Shown one piece after another: positions 36,161 through 48,309 of a stretch of 64,000 nt of DNA; positions within the stretch are counted from its first letter, which is position 1; each line of letters begins with the position of its first letter. A program made the position numbers and the translations under genes. The stretch lies in assembly GCA_031308135.1 (NCBI GenBank), contig JAHLJT010009436.1, positions 157,885,976 to 157,949,975 of the forward strand, given 5' to 3'. Source of the stretch: Acheta domesticus (lineage: Eukaryota > Arthropoda > Insecta > Orthoptera > Gryllidae). A model generated the notes under the pieces. That model had not been told where the DNA came from and ran no database searches. It saw nothing but the letters and a program-made list of their open reading frames with translations.

Positions 36161-36575
36161 TTGATTAGTTATTCCGAGCGCGTCAACTGCAAGGTCATTC
36201 GTCCCGTAAGTGTAGTGCACAGTTTTATCGCGGGAGATGGTGATGATCTTCCCCCGCTGGATGACAAGATCCGACGCCGACCTACCCATCGGTTTGCGGA
36301 GCTTTTCCCAACCAGATATCTCCGATCAGAGGGAACCGCCACTGCCGGGACAGGCTCAAAGCTCCCGACTGGTATCCCGGCATATGTGGTAGAATGGTGC
36401 ATGTAAGTGTGTGTAAGTAAGGTGTAAGAACAAGCCAAGATAGAGGACGCTCCGTGGCCTGTTTGTTATGTTACTGCTCAGGCATTCGCCTGGTGTTGAT
36501 CGGAGAAAACAAGAATAACAGCCGATCAGAGCAGCCGGCCGCTAGAGTTCTCATCTTCTCCTATGAAGGGAATAA
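36161..36575 (-). mobile_element. SINE copy lacking the tRNA-like head
   Basis: It is inverted relative to the 33,430-33,880 copy and shares its body blocks: TCTTCCCCCGCTGGATG, CCGACGCCGACCTACC, CCGGGACAGGCTC, GGCCTGTTTGTTA and CGATCAGAGCAGCCGGC. The tRNA-related head expected at the right end is missing, and a second copy in the same orientation follows at 36,675. The two therefore form a tandem pair with a period of about 540 bp. Confidence 0.65.
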
Positions 36576-36674
36576 GAAGCGACGAGGGCGATGGGGCGAT
36601 GTGGGCGATGCGAGCCGTGGCAGGTGATGTGAGCAATGGGACGGTGGAGACGCGAAGCGTTGAGGCGACGGGGA

Positions 36675-36937
36675 GCGATGGACGTTTTGACAGATGTTTT
36701 CGGGTGTGCCAGCTGCTACGGTCATTAGTCCCGTTAGTAGAGTGGATGTTTTATCCTTGGAGGAGGTCCTCCCCCACTCCGCTCGATGGTAAGGTCTGGC
36801 GCCGACATGGCGGCGTCATGCGGGGATTTCCTCCCCAAGTATCTCCCACCAGCGGGGCATCACCCAGCCGGGACAGGCTCTAAGCTCCCGACTGGTCTCC
36901 CTATGCGTGTGGAAGTGTAATGCATGTAAATTTAAGT

Positions 36938-36968
<31 letters not shown>

Positions 36969-37228
36969 GGGAGAGGGTAGGATGAGGAAGAGGGAGGAAA
37001 GAATGTGCGCGGTCCATGACCTATTTGTTAGGGTATTGCTCCGGCATTCACCATGTATTGATTAGAGAAACTACGGAAAACTATCAATCAGAGCAGCCGG
37101 CGGCTAGAAATGTCCTCCAGACAGTGGCTGAATTCAACCTAGCTGTGAAGCTAGCGTCAAAATATTTGCCATCATCGGGCCTCGAATCGAGTCGCCGCAG
37201 AGACAAGGGCAGTTCTGAGCTACACTAA
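36675..37228 (-). mobile_element. SINE copy with tRNA-like head
   Basis: Read on the minus strand, the head contains TAGCTCAGAACTG (A-box-like, near 37,220) and GATTCGAGGCCC (B-box-like, near 37,183). The body follows with CAATCAGAGCAGCC, CCGGCATTCACC, CCGGGACAGGCTC and TCATTAGTCCCG blocks read in reverse. A (TG)n run of about 23 bp interrupts the body at 36,941-36,963. It is the same family as 33,430-33,880. Confidence 0.68.
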
Positions 37229-38874
37229 CCGCCGACAGCGTCGGAATGGCGACGAGCAATGGGGAGCGGAGGCGATGGCAGCAATGGAGGACGGCGTTGC
37301 AGGTTCACGAGAGCAACGACGGGGGTAATGAGTGCACTACCCCAGAAATAACAGAATAAACAAAATGAGCTCTAGAGATAAGAATTAAATGCACAATCAT
37401 TGCTCCAACTATTCATAAGTTTACCACTTGAAGTGATGCAGTAAGAGATGGGGTTTTCAGCACTACATTTTCTTAAAGATGGTTGAGATATTAAATGCCA
37501 GTCGATAGTGCTTCAAGCCCACCTTTTTGGAATCAACACATACATATTGAGTTGGGTGAATATAAACTTGATTTGTACCTTCAAAAAATTACATCCACAT
37601 TTAATTTTAGTTAACTTCTGCTTGTATCAAAGTATCTGCAATTACTTTTACCGTCATTAAAAAAATTACATACATCGTTATCTATGTATATGGAATTTTA
37701 AAACTCAATAAAATAACTTATCTTCTCAAGAAAACAAGAATCCATCACCTCAAACATTTTCTGGAACAAATCAGTGATCGTACTCTCAAATTATTCACAC
37801 AATATTGTGATAATAATGATTATTTTTACTTTCTAGGAATTTGAATATTTATTTCTTTCATAAACTATTTACTTTGGGCGCCAGGGAAAAATTTCCCGTA
37901 AATATTATCTTTTCCTGAAATGCATTAATTTGCTAGCTCAGTTTTGGGTTCGATACGATGACACCACGCTTACCTGCAGGCTGGTTGTCACCGGGTTGCC
38001 CTCTGTACAGAGAAGCCTGAATACTGAAATTATTTCTACTATTACGAAGAATTACGTATAGATTTGGCACAACAATAATTTCATTTATTGAATGACTTGA
38101 CTTTTTTTAACAATATAAATGTGATTGATTGCATGCAATTTCCAGCATTTAGTTAAATAACGGTACCGAATTCTCTTGGCGTTGTTAGATGAGGCCATAT
38201 AGTTCCTTATCACCCTTGGCTTCCGCGCCGAAACTCCATCTTCACGCCGGTCGTCGCCGAAGTCATCTGCTTCTCTCTTGATGTTTAAATTGAATTCCTT
38301 ATAAAAATTCCGAATTCTCAGCTGTTAAGCCTATCATCTATAACACTGTCTGCGTCACAGGCGGACGCCTAACCACGAACTGTGCCGTTTCACGTAAATT
38401 CCTGCTAATGTCTTTAAACCTATTTGTCAAGTCCGGAATTAGAATAACTAATCGACGTTCAACTAAAGTTCCATGTCGGTGAATAAAATAATTGCTTTAA
38501 ACGAAGTCTTTTTCGTATGCATTGACAAAGTTCTAAATCTTATGCTCCCTGTTACATAAAATACGGCGATGTCTTACTTAAATCGTTCAGACAGCTTTCG
38601 CATAGCTACCACAACGATGTTTCTCCCCCGAAAGCCCAGATCCAAGAGAGCTTCTAAACAAAATTCTTTCGCCACTAAAAAAAGCCCCGCTGTACTTTCA
38701 ACGGACGTCAAAACCAACCGTGATTCTAACAAAAGCATCTCGCATTCCGATTGAGAATGTCTATCGTCCATTTCTGACCACTACATAACCTGCTTATTTA
38801 TGTTCCATGCCTTGTTTTGTGTGTGTAAAAGAGTTTATAAATTACGCCGGAGTCCTTCAATCAGTCAAGACAGA

Positions 38875-39000
38875 CAATCAACCCAAGGCCAACTTTACTC
38901 AGGCCCCGAAGCATACGTCATAGTTTTGAGTCACGTGATCATGGTAGTCGAAAGTCCTCCAGGCTCCGGCGGTCTCGCCAAACGTGGTTTGTTTTGGGAG
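38875..39000 (+). repeat. Interspersed repeat, pair with 40,600-40,740
   Basis: TTTACTCAGGCCCCGAAGC, then TCACGTGATCA and GGTAGTCG, occur here on plus and at 40,600-40,740 on minus in the same order. The two could be ends of one element of about 2 kb or two separate insertions. No transposase ORF lies between them. Confidence 0.5.
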
Positions 39001-39299
39001 GCAAGTGGAGAAAATTTGGCTAACAAACTGCGCATCTTTCGGCAATGTACAATTGACTAAAATATCTACAAAATGGACTATCATTATTCATTTTGAGGAA
39101 ATTAAATCTTTCAATCATCCGCAACAGGCCTTGCGGATGTCCCAAGGCCAGTACAATGTAACAACATTGCCTATTTATTTACGAATCTGTAATCTTTGTC
39201 AAACCTGACTTACTTAACGGTGGGAACATATTTTCACGTAATACTGATATTTATAATTACAACACACGTCGTAAAAATCACGTTCATTAAGTGTCAATA

Positions 39300-39474
39300 T
39301 CAACAACTTATTACAAGAAATCTACATATATGTACGTTACTTTACAACGCATTGCCAGATGTTATTAAACAATTAAAGTCGGTAAACAAATTTAAGTTAA
39401 AAGTAAAATTTTGTCTGCTACATAACTGTTTCTATATAATTAGAGACTATACTGACCATCAAAAAGAAAAATAA
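39300..39474 (+). pseudogene. Possible LINE reverse transcriptase tail
   Basis: The frame contains TLLYNALPDVIKQLKSVNKF followed by KLKVKFCLLHNCFY. This resembles the 'YNxLPxxIKxxxSxxxFKxxLKxxL' tail at the end of ORF2 in many non-LTR retrotransposons. Nothing upstream shows a reverse transcriptase core, so it would be a short 5'-truncated remnant. Confidence 0.4.
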
Positions 39475-40599
39475 TGTTCATTTCAACAAAACAATGATAT
39501 ATATAGTGAATTACTTTACATTTATATTGTATAATTTTAAAAAAAGAACCCCTGTAACAAGTAATGTTCTATAGCTTCCTGGTCAATGACCCCCATCTCA
39601 ATCGGTTTTTTTTGTCCAGTTTCCCTGATCCATTGAGGAAATGCTGAGATGGCCACTTGTTTTTCTTCTGGACGTAAATGTAGCTTCACTATGCGCACAT
39701 TTTGTTGAACACACCTTTTGCTTTTATTGGTCGGAGAAGAGCTGAGGGTGAGTTACTATTTTGTTAGCAATGCTGAAAAATTGCATCTGCATTTCGTTTA
39801 CCGTTGCAAGTTTTTTTATATAATTCGGGAAAGAAATATCTAGTTTTTACAAATGTTGCTAATTGCGCGCTTTTTTAAATTTTATTAATATGCTTTTTTT
39901 ATATTTTCTTCGTCTTTCAACCATCGTACTTGTAGTTAAAATGTTGGGAAGGGATTGTGGAACTTCAGAAAACGTGCGGAAATAATCTTCACACCTATAC
40001 GTCGTATACAGTTTTCACTATTTGCTGAGCAAATAGATCAAATCAAATCAAACATCTAGTTGTTGCCTACCTTAAGTATTTCAAGTTGAAATTTACATAA
40101 ACAAATAACATTGATAGTCGTTCTTTTAGGTACGTTTTTTAAATGTTCGTAAACGACACAAATACTTTTGTAATCTCATTGAAACATGGATATACAAAAT
40201 GTAAATACTAAAAGCGTATAATAGGAAACATACACCTACAGGGTATACACGGTTCTCGATCGAATCCGCTCTTCATTGAAATAAAAAGGATTCAAATTAC
40301 ACAAAGCATTTTCTGTAAAATACAAAACGATTATTCATTAATAACAAGATGGCTAGATATTCTAAATATGCGTAACGAAGAAGTTTGTATAATTTTACCG
40401 GCACTGTGAGATCTCCGACTTTAGCTACATAACCTAACTTAGTTACTTTCATGCACATACAAAAACGCCCGGCACAAAATAAGTTCTGCTGAAAACAACA
40501 ACCACATAAAGCGCGATTATTAATAATACACAGTAAGCACAATCGCAAACAATATCAATTTCGATTTGAACAGTGAAAACACGCACAAAACCTGTATGG

Positions 40600-40740
40600 C
40601 CACTCTCAAAACATGAAACACCACCGAACGCCACATGCACGGGAGCCGACCACCGACTACCTTGATCACGTGACAATTTCGCTTCGGGGCCTGAGTAAAG
40701 CAGGCCTTGCAATCAACCTTCCTTACGTCATGCATGTAAA
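40600..40740 (-). repeat. Inverted partner of the 38,875 repeat
   Basis: On the minus strand it reads GGTTGATTGCAAGGC, then TTTACTCAGGCCCCGAAGC, CACGTGATCA and GGTAGTCGG. These match 38,875-39,000 block by block. Confidence 0.5.
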
Positions 40741-41959
40741 CAAACATTCGTCACCCAGTAACCGCTTCGCACCGTCGAGAGTAAAGCAGGTGTTTGTTTC
40801 GTTGTAATATTTGGTGTATTACAATATAGTTATTTAATTTTTATGCAAAGTAATCTATATTTTTAAAACGTTAAGGGTTATCGAAAAGAAAGGCATTTGA
40901 GTATTCTACTCAATCAAATTACGTGATGTTTTCATTAAGTAAAAGATAATGGTCCGTAAATGTGTTATCGCTTGCTCTTAGTAATCAGTTTTATAGTATA
41001 ACACTAAATTTTAATGCCTTAAAATGAATAGAAATAACGCTCTTCCGATGTCATTTGTTCATTTTGCTGTTTTGTTGTGCCGGTTGCAATCGATCTATTG
41101 TGAACAGTAAACGTTTCGTCGCCTAGCACGAGCAAAGGTGGTTGTATGTGTGTCTATGGCTAGTGAAACAATGGTAGCAAGAAAAGTATTGGAATCACGT
41201 CAACAATACCATCTCAGATTTTCAGTCGTAAAATTTATGACGAAGTTTCTTTTGAGCTGTAACTTCTCACACACGTCAGGAATTATAGGTCTAGTAGTGC
41301 TAGTGATCACGAAGATGTTTAAAATTCGTGCAGGTGCCATTGTGATATACATAATTTTGAACCTGAAAATCCGGATGTCTGGATGGATGTCCATCTGGAT
41401 GGACATTGGCGACCGCACGGGGAGGGGGGTAGCCATGGCTCCCTGAAAATTTCAAAGGAGTCCCGCAGCCGAATACAAGAAAACATTTATTCCCATTAAT
41501 AAGGCAATTGTATTAAGCTCACAATTCGGGGAAATTATACACATCATTTAAGGAAGAGACACTCCATCCCATAACAACCCTGTAAATGGCTCAACATAAA
41601 AAAAATTGTATTATTTAATTATATCATTTAAGTTATGCGATTCCGCGACCGATTCCCGATCTGGGGCAAAATTACAGTTGTAACTCTCCTTTAAAATCGT
41701 CTCAGTTTTTGTAGTTGTGTGACGAAGAAAAAAAGCTCTGGCAAGCGGAATTTGCAAGTTATAGTGAAGCGAATACGCCATGCTCGCCACATGACCTTCT
41801 CTTACCCCCAAGCGTGAGAACAAAAGTAGGTCCTTGGGAGGGGGGGCAAGCTTTAGCTACCCGGCAAAGTAGGACAATCTTCCAAAAATGTCAAATATAC
41901 ACACACATCATTTAAGTTATAATTTCATTCTCCTTAAGGCAGTTTATTTAATTTTTAGA

Positions 41960-42565
41960 AAAATATGTCACATGTCCGGAAGGCCGAAGCGATCACGTCC
42001 ACAAAGTTCGAACAAGGAAACAAAATTCTGATCTTGGGAAATTCTCATTTTGTAACAATGCAATTAGAGATTGGAACAGTTTACCCACAGCAACTTTCAA
42101 GGCCTTTCCTCTAAGTGCACATTTCTTTAAGTAACTTATTAGAAATAAGTTAGAACAAGCTGAGAGTAATAGATGTTAAATGAGTAACTAAGTGATGAAG
42201 TGTAGTGAAGTGCTGTGAAGTGCTGGTTAGAGTAATCCAATGCAAAACAGTGTAGTGTAGTATAGTGTAGTGTAGTGCAGTGAAGTGTAGTGAACGTGAT
42301 AAATGCCTTTTTTTCAATCAAATTTAGCCAATATCTATGTAGCTCTTACAGATTTTTATTACCTCTAACATTTATTGTTGTATATCATAGTAGAGTTGAA
42401 ATAATTGTTATAACACTTAATATTAGAAATAGTATGATTGTTGCATCGTATTATATTGTATCGTTTTGTATTGTACTCCTTTATTATCTTGTTATTATTA
42501 TTGTTAATCAACTGCCACCGGGTCATACCCAATTGCAGTTCAGATAAATGTAATGTGATGTAAAT
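41960..42565 (+). pseudogene. Degraded LINE 3' end
   Basis: One frame at about 42,045-42,133 reads NNAIRDWNSLPTATFKAF, resembling the 'IRDWNxLP' motif near the end of reverse transcriptase ORFs. It is followed by AT-rich sequence, a GTAGTGAAGT-type tandem repeat (42,190-42,295) and a 3' segment ending near AATGTGATGTAAATAAAGTAC. No reverse transcriptase core is visible. Confidence 0.45.
42190..42295. repeat. GTAGT/GAAGT short tandem repeat
   Basis: Repeated GAAGTGTAGTGAAGTGCTGTG and GTGTAGTGTAGTATAGTG units with period 5, interrupted by about 25 bp of unrelated sequence. Confidence 0.8.
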
Positions 42566-43509
42566 AAAGTACGAGGAAAACATGTTCCCAGAGGGACCTA
42601 CAAGTGAATTTGGCCTTCCCTCTTGTTTTAGACTGCGCTGCCCATGTGGATGTGTATCGCATTACTTTGATGAATTTGAAGCTTTGGAGCTGAAACTTAG
42701 CAAATAGGTCAGAAGTAACGTCTATTTGTGCCGTTCCGGAGACCATTAAGGTATTTTATTTCTTTTCGGGGGGGGCGGTACCTGAAGACCCTCTGACACT
42801 TTCAAAATTGTCTGTAAAATACGAGAAGTTGAAAATTCTTTGCTCGAATAGAAGAAAGGGGACTTATATGAATGGTATAGTTTTGATTTTCATTAAAACC
42901 TTCTACATTTAGAAAATTACAAAACTATGCATGTTTAAAACACTCAAAGTTTTCGTTCAAAAAGAAATTTGAGCGTTCTACTGAAATAAATTTTGTAATT
43001 TCTGCTTTACATGAAAAGTTCTCTCTTTACTTTACATGAGAGTTTTTATCACTAGCTATCACTGGTTTTCAGAATATAAACACTCCGTATATCTTAAAAT
43101 TAATAGAATGAATGCTTATTTTACGAAAGTGCTATTTATTAATGTGAATTGCTATAGGTGTACTGAAAGCATTCGAATTTTCATGGTTTTGAGCGAGCAA
43201 GATTGTAATAATATGTAATGCGTTAGGTGGATAGCAATATTTCGTGTTATAGTTCATTGCAACAAATGTTCAGATCTTGAAAAATATAATATACTTCAAT
43301 TATATTTTCAGAAACATGTTTAACTCTGTTTTGTCAGTGAAGGCAGTCGTCGGACACATGCTTTTTTTAAATTAACAAAATATAGTGATGATAATTATAT
43401 AAAACGCATTACCACAGGTTTACATGAACTAAAATAAAAAGGAGGGCCAAGTGCATTTCTGGGTTCCCTTTTCCATTAAACAATTTTATTAAATATATTT
43501 GCATCGTCA

Positions 43510-43790
43510 CCGTCTTTGGCGCGACACCTAATGAGTCAAGACCGACCGAGTGAGTTGCCCCTTCTATTTACCAGAGGAGCTGCACAGGTGGTGCGTGGTC
43601 AGCGCAACGATTCTCGTTAACCCCTCTCTTGATTTACTAGACCGATGCGGAGACCTCACGTAGGTAGCTTCTCAATTTGTACTCACGGAGCTGAGGGCAA
43701 CCTGTTCCGGACCTAATTCTATGTTGAAAATTCTCCAGGATCGCCGGGGAATCAAACCCTGGACCTCCGGAATTGGGCACACTTTACTAG
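43510..43790 (-). mobile_element. SINE with B-box-like promoter
   Basis: On the minus strand it reads GGGTTTGATTCCCC (complement near 43,751-43,764), a good RNA polymerase III B-box. It is followed by about 220 bp containing AGGTTGCCCTCAGCTCC and GCACCACCTGTGCAGCTCC. The A-box part is not clear, so the copy may be truncated at its head. It differs from the 33-37 kb SINE family. Confidence 0.5.
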
Positions 43791-44237
43791 TAAATAAATA
43801 AAATGTATTACGAGGGGAATAAAAGTATAACTTCAATGACACAATTAATCAATACAAGTGAATGATACAATAAAAATGATTTGTTGAACCATTTACAGAG
43901 TTGTCATTTGGTTTGGAGCGCCTTTTCCGAAAACGTGTATCAATTCCCCCAAATTGTCAGCTCAAATAAAGGGCAAAGTCAGGAGTGTCAAAATGTTTTA
44001 TTGCCTAGGGCTGTGTGGCCCCTCTCGAAGTTTTTCGAGAGGCCACGGCTCCTGCGCGCACCCCTATGTTCATTACGTTTGTAAGTTAAGATCAGTGGCT
44101 GGATTTCCTTTAAGATTCACTACAAGATACATGTATAGATCTGGGTAAATGTAAAACAATTCAATTGCCTTTTCATTAACATATTCAATTCTGTGTTCAC
44201 AGATTGTATTGTTATAGAATTTGTAAACATTCCTAAT

Positions 44238-44394
44238 TTCGTAAGGGGTCATCCATAAATTACGTAACGCTAAAGGGGGAGGGAGGGGGGCTGAGGCAGC
44301 GTTAAGCTGCATTACATAGATATTGGGAAGTGCGTTACAAGGGGGAAGGGGGTATTGAAATATGGGTTAAGTAATTTATGGACGGCTCCTAAGT
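44238..44394. mobile_element. MITE with G-rich interior
   Basis: The left end GGGTCATCCATAAATTACGTAACGC and the right end GTAATTTATGGACGGCTCC are imperfect inverted repeats around a core with several G-runs. Small elements with GTCCATAAATTACGTAACG-type ends and G-rich interiors are common non-autonomous DNA transposons in animal genomes. The superfamily is not certain. Confidence 0.65.
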
Positions 44395-45020
44395 TTTGTA
44401 GAAAAAGAACTGAAAGACAAAAAACATTTTTTATTTATTTTCCATATAGCCTATACGTTGTATTTTTATTTTCTCGCTACCGTATAGAGAGAAAGTAATG
44501 TAATGCTGCGCGCTTGGTGAACAAATGTTTGGAGGTAGTTTTTTTTATGCTACGTAATTTAAAATGTGTGTATTATTTCATATTTTTTGATTCGATTCTT
44601 ACATTGGAGTTTTGTTATATGTTTACAAATTAATATTTTAGAAATTCTTTAAAACCAATTTGAAATATGTGAAATAAACATTTCTATGCTTCAAGGCTTT
44701 CAAAATTTCTAGGAAATATCAGATTGCAACGCAACAATGGCATTCCGCGTCGCGCTCGTGAATTTCTGTGAATTACGTCTCATTCTTGTGACATGATTTA
44801 GCTGTATGAAAAGGAGTCATAATTGTCAAATTTGTGTTCATATTTGGTTGAAAATATTTATTTTTTGCGCCAAATATTCTACCTTGAAATGAGTTTTCCA
44901 AAAACGACGACTAATATTTGTTCATTCGGAGGAAAATTGTGGTTTAAAAATTGTGTAGTACTAGCTACTACCCGGTGTGTGCTGTGTTGCTGCCGCAGAA
45001 GAAATAATTGTGGAAATGTA

Positions 45021-45444
45021 CCTCTGCCCCTCTCTCTTTCTTTCCCCACTCTTTTCCATCTCTCTCTCTTCCCCCTTTCTTCCCCATTCTCTGTTTCCCC
45101 CTCTGTCATTTTCCTCTTTCTTTTCCCCCTTCGTCTCTTTCCCTTCACTCTTTCACCCCTCTCTGTCTTTTTCTCCCTGTCTTTTTCCCCTCTCATTTTC
45201 CCCACCATCTGTCTCTCTTTTCCCCTCTGTGTCTCTTTTCTCTCAGTCTCTCTTTCCCCTCTGTGTCTCTTTTTCCTCTGTCTCTCTTCCCCCAATCTCT
45301 GCTTCTCTTTTCCTTCTGTTTCTTTTTCCCTCGTGTCTCTTTTCCCCTACTCTCTGTCTCTCCTTTCCTCCTGTCTCTCTTTTCCCCTCTCTCTCTTTTC
45401 CCTGTGTCTCTTTTCCTCTCTCTCTCTTTCTCTCTGTGTCTATT
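45021..45444. repeat. Polypyrimidine tract of degenerate tandem repeats
   Basis: About 420 bp of nearly pure C/T on the plus strand, built from CTCTTTTCCCCTCTGTGTCT-type units. ORFs of more than 200 codons across it translate the repeat (Ser/Phe/Leu/Pro) and have no other support. A related tract lies at 47,291-47,487. Confidence 0.9.
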
Positions 45445-47290
45445 GCAAAAAGTACTCCCCCTTTTGTGCCCCACACGGGGCTGCCAATGCAAAAGTACCC
45501 ACGGGACTTCCTCTGGATTCTCTATCTATCTGACGTTACTACCGAATATTACTCTGCTAAATCCCGTGATTGCAAAAATTTATGGGTCGTGGGCGGTGGG
45601 TGCCTCCGTACGGACCAGGCTGAAAACAACATTCAAAACAACAACAGTTTCCAGGAAATATGCTACTGAAATCAAACACGGTGTTTCCTTTTAAACATGA
45701 AAACAAAACTTTAATCAGCGTTTCTTTTAACTGCGGCAACAATGTAAATTTTAATATAGGTGCTCTTGGCGTGATTGTTACGATTCGCTCTGTTTTATAA
45801 ATCACAATTAATTCTTATGCTAATCTTTATTTATCATTGACCAGCTGATCATGAATGATAATTAATTAAAGGAATTCCTTGTAGCAATTGAATTTTATTA
45901 ATATTGTGCAAAATCTCGTACGTACGTACTTATTCTATACTAATACACGAAAAATGAAATTAATTATCCTTGCTTAGTATTTGTTAAATCGTTCTTATCT
46001 GGATTAATGTTACTTTTGACTATTCAGTTCCGTAATCTCCATTACTGTTCACATTATTGTTAAAAATCGCGAAACCAGCTTGGATTCATGAATTACGTCG
46101 CGAACGTTTGCTGATGCGCCACTTTCCTGCGTTTGTTGTTGAAGAACCGCGCCGTTGCCACTTCCGTCGATGTACACGCGCCTCCTCGCGTGCGTTGCCG
46201 TCGGGTCTGTTGAATCTCGTGCGGCTCGTCTTCTTCAATTAATCTCCTTCCGTGGAAAATCCCATAAATTTCCAGAATGTTCCATTGAAAAATCACTAAC
46301 AAAATAACATAAACTTCTTCTGTCTTCAATACGAATACGTCCCGTTTTACTACACGTTCACAGTTCTTAACTGAATGCTCGATCACCACAAAAAAATTAC
46401 AAGTCCCAAAAATAATTATGAATTTTGAATCGGACCGACGTGAATTCGATGTGCTTTCCACGGCTTTCAGAACCCAACTGTCTCAAAAACTTGCGTCGAT
46501 TTAACACAACACCTTTGTTTTTCAAAAAAATGCCGACCACCTTCTTTCGCTTATTCTCATTGTCGTCCTAGAAAATTTTTTCAAAATGTTCAATTTTAAG
46601 ATTTTCGAACGGGTTTCGGGTTCATTCGCTTCGTCATGCATCCAATGTCATGATTATCTTGTTAAAAGTGCCGTTTTCTAAATATTTATAGCCGAAAATC
46701 GTGGATTTCTATGTTGACGTTATGCAACATGTCTTCGTTTGTTTCATCATCTTCTTACGTTTTAATATTTATTTAATAATACATTCCCCAGTGTTCTAAA
46801 AATTCAGAAACCCAGTTCTAAATTCGGCCGAAATTATCTTCCAATGAATCCCATTATCTCTCATTATTTAATTCAGTGTTTCTTCTTAAATTTTAATAAA
46901 TTCCGGTTTGATGCTTCTTGGAACGTACGAATGGTTCTCTTTCCGAACTCGTTTTTCTGTGATTTTAAGCGAACCCGCTAACCGATCGTGTTCAAACAAC
47001 ATGTATAATATTCCACGACATTGCCTCTATTTACTTGAATAGTCACAGTTTCTGTACAATTTCTCACAAACCCTAAAAGTCCAAAATTGTCCACTTCATT
47101 TTTAACACGCGATGCTCTTTTGTTGCGCTGGTATCGATTATCGGCACACTTTGTGTCCACCATAGACTATATCTATGTACCTCTAATGCATACATTATGT
47201 GTCCACACAGACTATAGCGGGTGCATTGTTTACTCTGTGGCCACTAATAGTTCTCAGAGATGCCTCATAATATTAGAAATATTACACTAT

Positions 47291-47487
47291 GTTCCCTCTG
47301 TCTCTCTTCTTCCCTCTATGTCTCTTTTTCCCTCTGTGTCACTTTTCCCTCTGTCTCATTTGCCTCTGTGTATCTTTTCCCTCTGTGTCTCTTTTCCCTC
47401 TATGTCTCTTTTCCCTCTATGTCTCTTCTTCCGTCTCTCTTTTTCCCTATCTCTCTTTTTATCTTTCTCCTTTTCCCTCTCCTTTCA
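47291..47487. repeat. Second polypyrimidine tract of the same kind
   Basis: The TCTCTTTTCCCTCTGTG/TATG unit is repeated about ten times. It shares unit sequence with 45,021-45,444, so both probably derive from one repeat family or one element. Confidence 0.88.
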
Positions 47488-47789
47488 TCAACTTGTGCCG
47501 CCCGCTCCTCCTGTCCTCCTCGATCTCGCCCCACGTCACTCGGCAACGCTTAGCAACAATGAAGCACAGGTGGATTGGGAATTGTATTTAACTTTCCATT
47601 TACTGAAGCGCCATCTTGTGCAGCAGCGTCATCTAATGGGATTACAATAATTCCATTATGCCCATGTTCTTCCCGCAAGTGCAAGTAATAGGTTGACAAA
47701 GTTTTATCGCAATCAGTTGAACGATACGACAGCGCATTAATCAAGAACCAAGAAACATTGATTTTTATATATTAGATTTACATTTCAAT

Positions 47790-48045
47790 TCTAGTCTTCT
47801 TCTTTTGCCTTTTCCCTTTACTACGGGGTCCGCGCTAATGGGTGTGGGCTCATTAATTTTATTAGTTTTCACACACACTCCATTTTTATACGGATTTGGC
47901 GAATGCTTTACTGCCGGATGCCCTTCCTGACGCCAACCACATGAGACACACAAACACTTTACATTTAGACAACACACACAACCATTCCCGAGGCGGAATT
48001 CGAACCCACGATCCTTCGGTTCAAGACCGCCACGGCAAAACGTCT
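47790..48045 (-). mobile_element. tRNA-derived SINE with RTE-like tail
   Basis: On the minus strand a tRNA-like head (GGCGGTCTTGAACCG, then the GTGGGTTCGAATTCCG B-box near 48,000) is followed by GGCGTCAGGAAGGGCATCC and AATCCGTATAAAAATGGAG. The 'GCGTCAGGAAGGGCATCCGGC' module is known as a 3' region of RTE-type LINEs and of SINEs that borrow their machinery; that link is from general knowledge. Confidence 0.65.
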
Positions 48046-48099
48046 ATCTTTCCGTCTGTCTAAATCGTAAGCAAGATTTTCTTAAAAATTGATATTCTG

Positions 48100-48300
48100 A
48101 ATTTGAAACGTATATTTTAATTTTTCTGATACATTACACGAAACTCCAACGACATTTTCAAAATTTTTCTCAAAAATAGCTCCAAATTATTTTTTTTATT
48201 TTTTCGTCGTACAGAACAAAGTACGCTTATAAAAACGGCACATCCGATTTTTGTTGAATTCTCTGAATTTTCGAAAATGCAAGTTAGAAATAATGACAGA
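48100..48300 (+). repeat. Copy of the unnamed interspersed repeat family
   Basis: It contains TATATTTTAATTTTTCTG, CGACATTTTCAAAATTTTTC, TCGTACAGAACAAAGTACG, AAAACGGCACATCCGATTTTT and CTCTGAATTTTCGAAAATGC in the order seen at 32,630 and 34,890. The downstream part is missing. Confidence 0.55.
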
Positions 48301-48309
48301 AATTATATT

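Noticed and set aside
44823..45694. Three plus-strand ORFs of about 230 codons and minus-strand Arg/Glu-rich ORFs
   Set aside because: They are low-complexity translation of the polypyrimidine tract.
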